Source: Candidatus Saccharimonadota bacterium (GTDB lineage Bacteria; Patescibacteriota; Saccharimonadia; Saccharimonadales; Saccharimonadaceae). From it: a DNA stretch of 64,000 nt. Location of the stretch: NCBI GenBank assembly GCA_905373795.1, contig CAJPUO010000004.1, positions 1 through 64,000 of the forward strand. Reading direction: 5' to 3'. Below the pieces are notes generated by a model that ran no database searches, was not told the DNA's origin, and saw nothing but the letters and a program-made list of their open reading frames with translations. Of the stretch, positions 42,134-48,884 are shown piece by piece; position 1 is the first letter of the stretch, and the number at the start of each line of letters is the position of its first letter. Position numbers and translations under genes: made by a program.

Positions 42134-43267
42134 TTAGCTCTCGTTTTTCAATTTCTTCACTAATTTGCTTAGCGGTTTTTCACTCTCGACGCGGTTAGCT
42201 TTGGCTTGCTCCAGATAGTTTTCCAGCAAGACTTTCGCAGCGCCAGCCGCCGGAATAGCGACCAAACCGCCCAGCAAACCGCCAACATACAAGCCAATTG
42301 TCACCGCCACTAAAACCGTCAACGCCGACAGTTCAACTTTCTTCGACTGGATTGACGGCGAAACGAAATTATTTTCAATTTGCTGGTAAACAACGAAATA
42401 AATAGCGTAAATAATGCCGGCAGTTACGTCGTTAAACAGTAGCAGCAGCGATATCAACGCACCGGCGATCGTCGCGCCAAACATCGGAATGAGCGTTAAA
42501 ATAAACGTCGCCATGACTGTTAACATTGCCAAATTTGAATTGACGACAGGGAAAGTCAAGCTCAATACAAACACCACGAACCCTGACAGCACCGCATCGA
42601 TACCCGACACTGTCAATTGCCCGGAAACATAGCCCGTCACCACATTATACATGCGGCCGACCAGTTTCTTATGGCGCTCCATTTTCTCTTGGTCGTTATA
42701 CAGGCCCCACAGCCGCCGGACCCACGTCGGGCCCTCCAGCAGCATAAAAAACGACATCACCAGCACCAAAAATAGCGATGTTAAGAACGATGCCAGCGAG
42801 CCGACACTGCTTAAAATGTTCGTACCGACACTGGCCGCCCATGACGAAGATTGCTGCTTGAGATTCTCCAGCATGGCGTCAACCTGCGGACGTAGGTTAT
42901 TCTTATCGATAAAACTATTAACGCCGTGCCACTGCGAACCAGCTTGGTCAATTAAGCTCGGCATGCTTTCGACAAATTTAGCGGATTGCTGGACAATTGG
43001 CGGCACCACGAACCACACCACGCAGCCCAGCAGCAGAATCAGCGTAACATACGCCAGCGCCGTGCCGCCGAGCCGGCTTTTACCAGGCAATTTCCTGGCA
43101 ATTGCCGCCACCGGACGGTTCAGCGCCAGCGCTAAGAACAGAGAAACTCCCAACAAAATCAGCGCATCCTTCGCCGAATAAATCGCCAGTCCCGCCAGCC
43201 CGAATCCGATAACCACCAGCCAAAACCGCACAAATGTTTTAGTGTCTATTTCAATGCGTACTTTCAT
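42134..43267 (-). CDS. AI-2E-type (UPF0118) permease
   Basis: 377 residues with about eight membrane helices: two near the N-terminus (FVRFWLVVIGFGLAGLAIY; ALILLGVSLFLALALNRPV), then VTLILLLGCVVWFVVPPIV and a helical soluble segment, and a cluster of helices in the second half. The pattern including TLIPMFGATIAGALISLLLLF and YQQIENNFVSPSIQSKKVELS is diagnostic of the AI-2E/PerM family, whose members transport diverse solutes or protons. It begins 2 nt after the ABC permease stop and is probably translated in the same operon. The name does not imply autoinducer transport. Confidence 0.9.
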   Translation of the reverse strand: MKVRIEIDTKTFVRFWLVVIGFGLAGLAIYSAKDALILLGVSLFLALALNRPVAAIARKLPGKSRLGGTALAYVTLILLLGCVVWFVVPPIVQQSAKFVESMPSLIDQAGSQWHGVNSFIDKNNLRPQVDAMLENLKQQSSSWAASVGTNILSSVGSLASFLTSLFLVLVMSFFMLLEGPTWVRRLWGLYNDQEKMERHKKLVGRMYNVVTGYVSGQLTVSGIDAVLSGFVVFVLSLTFPVVNSNLAMLTVMATFILTLIPMFGATIAGALISLLLLFNDVTAGIIYAIYFVVYQQIENNFVSPSIQSKKVELSALTVLVAVTIGLYVGGLLGGLVAIPAAGAAKVLLENYLEQAKANRVESEKPLSKLVKKLKNES

Positions 43268-43269
43268 AC

Positions 43270-44502
43270 TTAAACTTTATCAGCTTTTCGCTTCATCCGC
43301 AACGCCGACAGAGACAACTTGCTGTCATACGACATCGCGCCGTAGCGGAAAATCCGCACTGCCAACCACAAGACAAACACTGCCGCCACGATCAAAAGCG
43401 CCACCCCCAGCAAACCTTCCCAAGCCGGCAAATTGCCAACCGCATTCCTGAGCAGCAGCGGAATCGGCGCCGTGAATGGAAACAGCGATAAGAACTTGAC
43501 AAATGGCGAATCAGGGAAGGAAACGAACGCCGTAATGCCGTAAAACGGCCCAAATATCAGCATAATCACCAGCCCAAACCACTGGTTGGCTTCCTTGGCA
43601 GTCGGCATCATCGCGCCCAAAGTCACCAGCATGCCGGTAAACATCATAAAGCTTGCCAGGAAAATCACTAGCGCCAAGCCAATCCGCACCGGATCAAATA
43701 CCAATAAGCTTAAATCCATATTCGGCAGCTGCAGCTTCGAGCCGAACGCCAAGTAGCCCGCCGCCACCGGCAGAATAATCACCAACATCTGAATCAGCGC
43801 CAGCACCATCAGCGATAGAATTTTGCCAGTGATCAGCGTGTCGGTTTTTACCATCGTCAGCAGCATTTCCACCGTGCGGTTTTCCTTTTCCTCGGTGGAG
43901 CTGGTTAGCATTTGGTTGCCAAAGAAAGTAATCAGCATAAAGAAAATCACTAAAAACAGCCCCGGCGCAATCATCTCGTTAATACCGCCGTGCTCCTTGC
44001 CGTCCAGATAAGTGGTTGACGATAATTGAACTTTGTTTTGCAGAATGGCGACTTGCGCTTGACCGACAGTACTGGCTACTGATTGGCTTAATAAGCTTTG
44101 CGCCACTGCGCCGTATTTGCCGTTCTGAAACAGCCCGACATCCTTGCCGTAAACTTCAACTTTTTGCTTGCCAATATCCTTCGGGAAGTAGATATAAGCG
44201 TCAATCTTGCCGTTTTTTACGTCGTTGATTCCAGCCTCTTTCGACTCGACAGTCTTCGTTTTAGCGGCCATGAGCAGCTCTGGTCTGACGAGTTTTGAAT
44301 CGTCAGTAACCGCCAGCGAAAATTCCTGTTTTTCCAATTCCTTCGCCGCTTGCATCGTCGTGATTTGCGACCAAAACACGATGCCATATAGCGCCGCAAA
44401 CATCAATGGAAAACCCAGCGCCATCAGCCAAAACGTCGGCTTTTTCAGTACCCGGATAGTCTCAAACTTGAAAACTGTCCCCAAATTATGCATTTTACTC
44501 AT
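43270..44502 (-). CDS. ABC-2 type exporter permease (NatB-like)
   Basis: 410 residues from the ATG at 44502, which overlaps the ATPase stop by 8 nt. There is one N-terminal helix (PTFWLMALGFPLMFAALYGI), a soluble outer segment (about 45-170), then five or six helices. The SSTEEKENRTVEMLLTMVKT motif is typical of NatB/YhaP-type permeases, which export sodium, antibiotics or peptides with a NatA-like ATPase. The substrate is unknown. An upstream in-frame start would run deep into the ATPase gene and is not preferred. Confidence 0.88.
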   Translation of the reverse strand: MSKMHNLGTVFKFETIRVLKKPTFWLMALGFPLMFAALYGIVFWSQITTMQAAKELEKQEFSLAVTDDSKLVRPELLMAAKTKTVESKEAGINDVKNGKIDAYIYFPKDIGKQKVEVYGKDVGLFQNGKYGAVAQSLLSQSVASTVGQAQVAILQNKVQLSSTTYLDGKEHGGINEMIAPGLFLVIFFMLITFFGNQMLTSSTEEKENRTVEMLLTMVKTDTLITGKILSLMVLALIQMLVIILPVAAGYLAFGSKLQLPNMDLSLLVFDPVRIGLALVIFLASFMMFTGMLVTLGAMMPTAKEANQWFGLVIMLIFGPFYGITAFVSFPDSPFVKFLSLFPFTAPIPLLLRNAVGNLPAWEGLLGVALLIVAAVFVLWLAVRIFRYGAMSYDSKLSLSALRMKRKADKV

Positions 44503-45244
44503 CACCCAACTCCTTTGCTTCGCCGCCGTACACTTTAACAAAAATATCATCCATTGATGCGCCGCCGAACTGTTTTTTCACCTCTGCCAGCGTGCCGTAC
44601 GCCGCCGCTTGGCCGTCTTTTAATAGAATCAGCCGATCGCACAGCTGTTCGACTTCTTCCATCTGGTGCGTCACGTAAATAATCGTCGCGCCAGCCTTGC
44701 GCCGCTCCTCAATGATATTCATCAGCAGCCGCCGATTGACCGGATCAAATCCCTTGGTTGGCTCGTCCATAATTAGTAATTCCGGATCGCCCATAATGGT
44801 CACGCCCAGCTGAATTTTTTGCTGCTGGCCGCCGGAAAGCTTGTCCAGCCGCATACCAGCTTTATCAGTCAAATTAACGCGCTTCAGAAAATTCAGAGAA
44901 AATTCCTTTGCTTCGTCGCGGCTCAAACCTTTCAGCTGGCCGAAATAAATCATCACGTCCAGCACTTTTTCCTTTTTATACAGCCCGCGCTCTTCCGGCA
45001 GATAACCGAGGTTAATCTGGCTATCTACCGCATACGGCTTGCCGTCAATCAACAGCTCGCCCGCCGTCGGCTCGTACAGCCCCAGCAGCGCCCTGAGCGT
45101 CGTGGTTTTTCCCGAACCGTTGCTACCGAGAAAACCAAACACTTCGCCCTGAAAAACGTCAAAGCTCAAATCTTTAATAACTGTTTTATCGCCAAATTTC
45201 ATCTTAAAATGATGAATTTCAACAATTTTTTTCCTATCCGGCAT
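44495..45244 (-). CDS. ABC transporter ATPase (NatA-like)
   Basis: 249 residues with Walker A GSNGSGKTTT, Q-loop NLGYLPEERGLYK, signature LSGGQQQKIQLG, Walker B LLIMDEPTKGFDP and switch His in YVTHQMEEVE. The Q-loop form LPEERGLYKKE is characteristic of NatA/YhaQ-type exporters. AAGGAGAG lies 5 nt before the ATG and an extended -10 (TGT-TATAAT, minus strand) about 25 nt further upstream. It is divergent from the two-component system, with which it may be functionally linked. Confidence 0.93.
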   Translation of the reverse strand: MPDRKKIVEIHHFKMKFGDKTVIKDLSFDVFQGEVFGFLGSNGSGKTTTLRALLGLYEPTAGELLIDGKPYAVDSQINLGYLPEERGLYKKEKVLDVMIYFGQLKGLSRDEAKEFSLNFLKRVNLTDKAGMRLDKLSGGQQQKIQLGVTIMGDPELLIMDEPTKGFDPVNRRLLMNIIEERRKAGATIIYVTHQMEEVEQLCDRLILLKDGQAAAYGTLAEVKKQFGGASMDDIFVKVYGGEAKELGDE

Positions 45245-45319
45245 GTACTCTCCTTTTCTTTGAAGAAAATTATAACACTATCCCGCCCGAGCTGCCAAAT
45301 AGCGTATAATAGTTAGTAT

Positions 45320-45988
45320 ATGCGGCTGCTAATTATCGAAGACGAACGAAAAATCGCCCGAGTTATCGCTGAGGCGCTCAAACGCGAAACATATGCCGTT
45401 GACGCCGTGCACGACGGGGAAGAAGGTTTTAATTTGGCAGACAGCCAGCCGTACGATTTACTGATTGTCGATCGAATGCTGCCGGGCATGGAGGGTGCAG
45501 AGATTGTTAAAAAATTGCGTAAAAACGGTAAAAACATGCCGATTTTATTCCTCACAGCGCTGGGTACCACCGAGGATAAAACCTTTGGACTGGACGCGGG
45601 CGCAGATGATTATTTGGTTAAACCGTTTGCTATTGACGAGCTGCTGGCGCGAGTCCGAGCCTTACTGCGCCGGCCGCCAATTCAGCAGCCGGATGTTTTG
45701 AAAATTGCCGATTTGACGATTGATAAGCAGCAGCAAACCGTGATGCGCGCTGGAAAAACTATCGATTTGACCAGTAAAGAATACGCGCTGCTGGAATATT
45801 TAATGCAGCACCCGAACCAGATTCTCAGCAAGGAAACGCTCATCGACCATGTTTGGGATTTTGATGCCGATATTTTACCGAACAATGTCGAGGCGTATAT
45901 AAAAAACTTGCGCCAAAAAATCGATAAGCCGTTCAAAAAACAATTGATAAAAACCGTCCGCGGCTTCGGTTACCGGATTGAAGCATGA
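45320..45988 (+). CDS. OmpR-family response regulator
   Basis: 222 residues. The receiver domain has the acidic pair ED near residues 7-8, phospho-acceptor Asp51 (LLIVDRMLPGMEG), Thr in FLTALG and Lys in LVKPFAIDELLARV. The winged-helix output domain (about 128-222) includes DLTSKEYALLEYLMQHPNQILSKE and TVRGFGYRIEA. TATAAT (45305-45310) ends 9 nt before the ATG. The stop overlaps the histidine kinase start (ATGA). It may control the adjacent divergent ABC exporter; that link is inferred from position. Confidence 0.95.
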   Translation: MRLLIIEDERKIARVIAEALKRETYAVDAVHDGEEGFNLADSQPYDLLIVDRMLPGMEGAEIVKKLRKNGKNMPILFLTALGTTEDKTFGLDAGADDYLVKPFAIDELLARVRALLRRPPIQQPDVLKIADLTIDKQQQTVMRAGKTIDLTSKEYALLEYLMQHPNQILSKETLIDHVWDFDADILPNNVEAYIKNLRQKIDKPFKKQLIKTVRGFGYRIEA

Positions 45989-46935
45989 AAATTTTTACCT
46001 CGGCAACTATTAAATTGGCGGGCTGGTATTTGCTGATTTTAATGGTCGTCAGCCTGCTGTTTAGCAGTATTATTTTTCAAGTGGCGCGCTCGGAAGTTGA
46101 CGCGCAAATCCATAAAATTATCATTCAGCGCGGCAACGATTTTCCTAGCATTGACTTGTCGGAACGGATGGATATTTCGACGCGCAATCTGCTGATTAGC
46201 TTGGGCTATATCAATCTCATCGTGCTGCTGGCGGGCGGCGCTTGCTCGTATTTATTAGCGAGGATTACGCTGCGGCCGATTGAGGCGGCGCATAAAGCCC
46301 AGTCGCGGTTCGTTTCCAACGCCAGCCATCAGCTACGCACGCCGCTGGCAATTATGAAAGCAGAAACCGAACTGGCGCTGAAAAACCCGAAAACGCCGCG
46401 GGCGGAACTAACGGAAACGCTGGAAAGCAATTTGGAGGAAATTAACAAATTGACCGAGCTGACCGCCATGCTTTTAGAATTGTCGCGAACAGAAAACAGG
46501 CTGGCGCTGGAAGATAAAAGCTTCGACTTGGCGGAATTGATATCCAATCTCATCCGCGAACGAAAAGCCGAAACTCGCACGGAAATGAATTGTCCGGAAC
46601 ACACAAATATCTCTCTTCACCAAGCCGCAACGCGAGAGCTGTGCGCGATTTTACTTGACAATGCATTAAAACACAGCCCGAAGAATTCGCCGGTAAAAAT
46701 CCAGGTGCTGCCGTCGAAACAGAATATCACCGTGCATTTTACTAACGACGGCGCGATTTCCCAACAGAATCTGCCACATGTGTTCGAGCAGTTTTTCCGC
46801 GGCAACCAGCGGACGAAAGGCTATGGGTTGGGGCTGCCGCTGGCAGAACAATTGACCAGAGCTTTAGGCGGACAAATCTCTGTTACCACCATAAAAGGCT
46901 CGACAGTTTTTACCATTTCTTTGCCAATTGTTTAG
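45985..46935 (+). CDS. Sensor histidine kinase
   Basis: 316 residues, short for the class. Two membrane helices (about 12-33 and 73-93) enclose a small outer loop of about 38 residues. The dimerisation domain has His115 in FVSNASHQLRTPLAIMKAE, the ATPase domain has AILLDNALKHSPKN (N box) and a GYGLGLPLAEQL G box. The first G-box (DxGxG) is weak: NDGAISQQNLPHVFEQFFRG retains NDG. It is co-translated with the response regulator through a 4-nt overlap. Confidence 0.93.
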   Translation: MKIFTSATIKLAGWYLLILMVVSLLFSSIIFQVARSEVDAQIHKIIIQRGNDFPSIDLSERMDISTRNLLISLGYINLIVLLAGGACSYLLARITLRPIEAAHKAQSRFVSNASHQLRTPLAIMKAETELALKNPKTPRAELTETLESNLEEINKLTELTAMLLELSRTENRLALEDKSFDLAELISNLIRERKAETRTEMNCPEHTNISLHQAATRELCAILLDNALKHSPKNSPVKIQVLPSKQNITVHFTNDGAISQQNLPHVFEQFFRGNQRTKGYGLGLPLAEQLTRALGGQISVTTIKGSTVFTISLPIV

Positions 46936-47012
46936 ATTTTCAGCTAATTTTCAGAATCGGATGTTGTAATGGGACTATTGATTGGTTGGATTGCCAGTCT
47001 GAAAGGGGAAGT

Positions 47013-47471
47013 ATGAGTACAACATTTTTAAGCAAAAAAGGATTTAAGGAACTGCATAAGGAGATCTCGCGTTTAGAGATTGAAGAAAAGTCGCTGATCG
47101 CCGAGCTGAAAGAAATCGGGCGCGCCAAATCCCGCGACGACAAGCTCCATCGCAGCGACGTCATCATCAGCCTGGAGAACGTCCAATCCCGGCTGAGCCT
47201 GAAGAGGGAAACCGCCAAAACCGCCAAACCGCTGCCGCGCAAACGCGACCGGCTGAAGATTGCGCTAGGTTCGGTGGTGGATCTGATGGATCAGCACGGG
47301 CAAATGTTCCGCTATAGGCTGGTTCACAGCCTGGAGGCTAATCCGCTGGACGGGCGAATTTCCGTAGACAGTCCGCTGGGTAAAAGCCTGTTAAACCACA
47401 AAGCGTCAGAAACTGTTTCCTGGAAAAACGGCTCCGCCAGCCGCCAGCTGCAAGTCCTGAATATCAGCTAA
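47013..47471 (+). CDS. GreA/GreB-family transcript cleavage factor-like protein
   Basis: 152 residues from the ATG at 47013, which has GAAAGGGGAAG upstream. The N-terminal half is a predicted antiparallel coiled coil (FLSKKGFKELHKEISRLE to SLENVQSRLSLKRE) and the C-terminal half an FKBP-like domain (ALGSVVDLMDQHG, ISVDSPLGKSLLNHKASETV). Gre factors insert the coiled-coil tip with two acidic residues into the RNA polymerase channel. The tip here reads AKSRDDKLHRSD rather than GDLSENAEY, so tip chemistry may differ. Located 78 nt after the kinase gene. Confidence 0.8.
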   Translation: MSTTFLSKKGFKELHKEISRLEIEEKSLIAELKEIGRAKSRDDKLHRSDVIISLENVQSRLSLKRETAKTAKPLPRKRDRLKIALGSVVDLMDQHGQMFRYRLVHSLEANPLDGRISVDSPLGKSLLNHKASETVSWKNGSASRQLQVLNIS

Positions 47472-47528
47472 ATCGTTCAAGTTCAAGCGCCTGTCTATGT
47501 TCAGGCAACGATTGTCCGCCGTAAAATC

Positions 47529-47559
47529 AATAGCTTCCGCGCCTTGGGGGCTATTTTTT
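47529..47559 (+). terminator. Terminator after the Gre-family gene
   Basis: AATAGCTTCC pairs with GGGGGCTATT (two G-U), followed by TTTTT. Confidence 0.75.
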
Positions 47560-47670
47560 ATTTTCTATTCATTTTCCCGCGGGTTTTCGCAGACTTCCGT
47601 CATTTTTCCTCATTTTATCGCCATTTTTACCCTATTTTTGCCTAAAATTCAATAAAATTGCTAAAATCCA

Positions 47671-47699
47671 TTGACTTTAACATTCAGATATGATATATA
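47671..47699 (+). promoter_or_regulatory. Promoter set member D
   Basis: TTGACT (47671-47676), 17 bp ending in TGA, TATATA (47694-47699), then one TA more than copy C before TCAGCTTTTGTTG. Confidence 0.85.
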
Positions 47700-47707
47700 T
47701 ATATCAG

Positions 47708-47927
47708 CTTTTGTTGACGAGTTGAGTGAAAAACTCCTTGTCCGAAAGTGTACTATTGACAAGCAGATGTAAGCACGAGATGAGATCTTGGTTGGCGAAG
47801 AGAGGTATTATTAGGTTTCTTTGGCGGTTGAGACCTCGTCTCGTGTGATATAAGAATTGCACGTAGCCTTGCCTCTTCAGATAGAGGTAGGTGGCAGCTG
47901 CCGCGAGGAAGAAGGAAGGAGACGACG
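47708..47927 (+). promoter_or_regulatory. Long structured leader of repeat copy 2
   Basis: Same sequence and stems as the leader at 39783-40002. Confidence 0.55.
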
Positions 47928-48374
47928 ATGAGACACATCATCGTCAAGATCAAGAACAACGCCGGCGACGTTGTCGCCATTGAAGAGTTTGTCTTGCCCG
48001 AGGAAGTCATTGATGACAGTCTCGTCGTTGAGACCAAACTCATCAGGGCGCAACGACAGTTGCTGAAAGGAGAAAGACTGAGAAACCACAGTCCGCTTCA
48101 CTCGCAAGCACTGAACCTGGACGAGATCCAGATTGGTCAAAAGATCGCCGTGTACTACATAGGAAACGACCCCTGGCTTCACAGCTTCCATGCTACAGTA
48201 GCAGGAGAGCCTTTTGAAGATAAGGAGGGCAGGATTGTAGTTCCTCTCGTTAAGATCGGCGACAACCTTATTGTCCATAGGTCGGCGTGGGACATGGGAC
48301 TCGCTCCTTACAGCAAAAAGTACTCCTGCACATGGAATGCTTTCTGGTGCACTGTCGCTGATTCTGAGGACTGA
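47928..48374 (+). CDS. Unknown 148-residue protein of the repeat element, copy 2
   Basis: Its amino acid sequence is identical to the product encoded at 40003-40449, and the silent positions also match, so the duplication is recent or maintained by conversion. Strong GAAGGAAGGAG site. No function can be read from the sequence. Having two intact copies with their own promoters argues that the protein, or the RNA that carries it, is maintained rather than decaying. Confidence 0.75.
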   Translation: MRHIIVKIKNNAGDVVAIEEFVLPEEVIDDSLVVETKLIRAQRQLLKGERLRNHSPLHSQALNLDEIQIGQKIAVYYIGNDPWLHSFHATVAGEPFEDKEGRIVVPLVKIGDNLIVHRSAWDMGLAPYSKKYSCTWNAFWCTVADSED

Positions 48375-48379
48375 CGGCT

Positions 48380-48468
48380 GAATGCGGCAAGCAGACGATA
48401 TCTGAGAAATTGATGTCGTCTTGACATCGTGTTTTTCTCTGTATATCAACCATCTGCTTGTCGCATTC
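48380..48468 (+). ncRNA. 89-nt imperfect hairpin upstream of the ribozyme, copy 2
   Basis: Same rod as at 40455-40543, with the 16-bp outer stem and inner GATGTC/GACATC stem followed by a T run. Confidence 0.8.
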
Positions 48469-48519
48469 GCTCCATAGATGCGTATCTATGCTGATGAGTC
48501 GGAAACGACGAAAGCGAAT
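48465..48519 (+). ncRNA. Type III hammerhead ribozyme, copy 2
   Basis: Stem III ATTCGC (48465-48470), UC (48471-48472), stem I hairpin (48473-48490), CTGATGA (48491-48497), stem II GTCG-GAAA-CGAC (48498-48509), GAAA (48510-48513), GCGAAT (48514-48519). All six stem III pairs form here. Predicted cleavage is after C48472. Confidence 0.92.
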
Positions 48520-48556
48520 CCTACATTCCCGCGGGACTATCCCGCCGAAAGCCGCC

Positions 48557-48736
48557 CTACAAGACGTTCTTTTTCATCAATTGAACGCGCAGATTCAAAA
48601 CATCTTTCATAATATCCTGGTCGCGCTGCTGCATGACACTGCACAGCATCGCCGTCGTGGTAATTTGTATACCAATAACCACGACAAACCCGGCGATAAT
48701 CCACCAATTTTGCTTCAGTTTCTTATTATTTTTCAT
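48557..48736 (-). CDS. Small single-helix membrane protein, unknown
   Basis: 59 residues from the ATG at 48736, preceded by AAAGGA. A basic start (MKNNKKLKQN), one membrane helix (about 12-35, WWIIAGFVVVIGIQITTTAML) and a short C-terminal helix with RDQDIMKDVLNLRVQLMKK. The layout, a helix followed by a heptad-like segment, resembles the C-terminal part of the protein at 58396. A TATAAT lies about 40 nt upstream on the minus strand. No family is recognised. Confidence 0.55.
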   Translation of the reverse strand: MKNNKKLKQNWWIIAGFVVVIGIQITTTAMLCSVMQQRDQDIMKDVLNLRVQLMKKNVL

Positions 48737-48884
48737 GTTTTTTCCTTTGCTGGTTAGTTCTATCTTTATTATATACCGTTTTACCGCCAGAACACTAATC
48801 ATAAGTACAATTTACTGCCGTTTCCGCGCGCCCCCAAGCAGTCAAAATCTCGACACCCGGCAGTTTTTACCATATAATCAGCTT

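Larger units (their letters stand above)
47664..48518 (+). repeat. 855-bp direct repeat, copy 2
   Basis: Second copy of the element at 39741-40593, same orientation, 7.9 kb downstream. It differs only by one extra TA dinucleotide at the -10 region as far as I can compare. It ends at GCGAA of its hammerhead; the next base T extends stem III by one pair. Confidence 0.95.

Noticed and set aside
39741..48518. Conventional insertion sequence or integron cassette
   Set aside because: There are no transposase or recombinase genes, terminal inverted repeats or visible target duplications at either copy.
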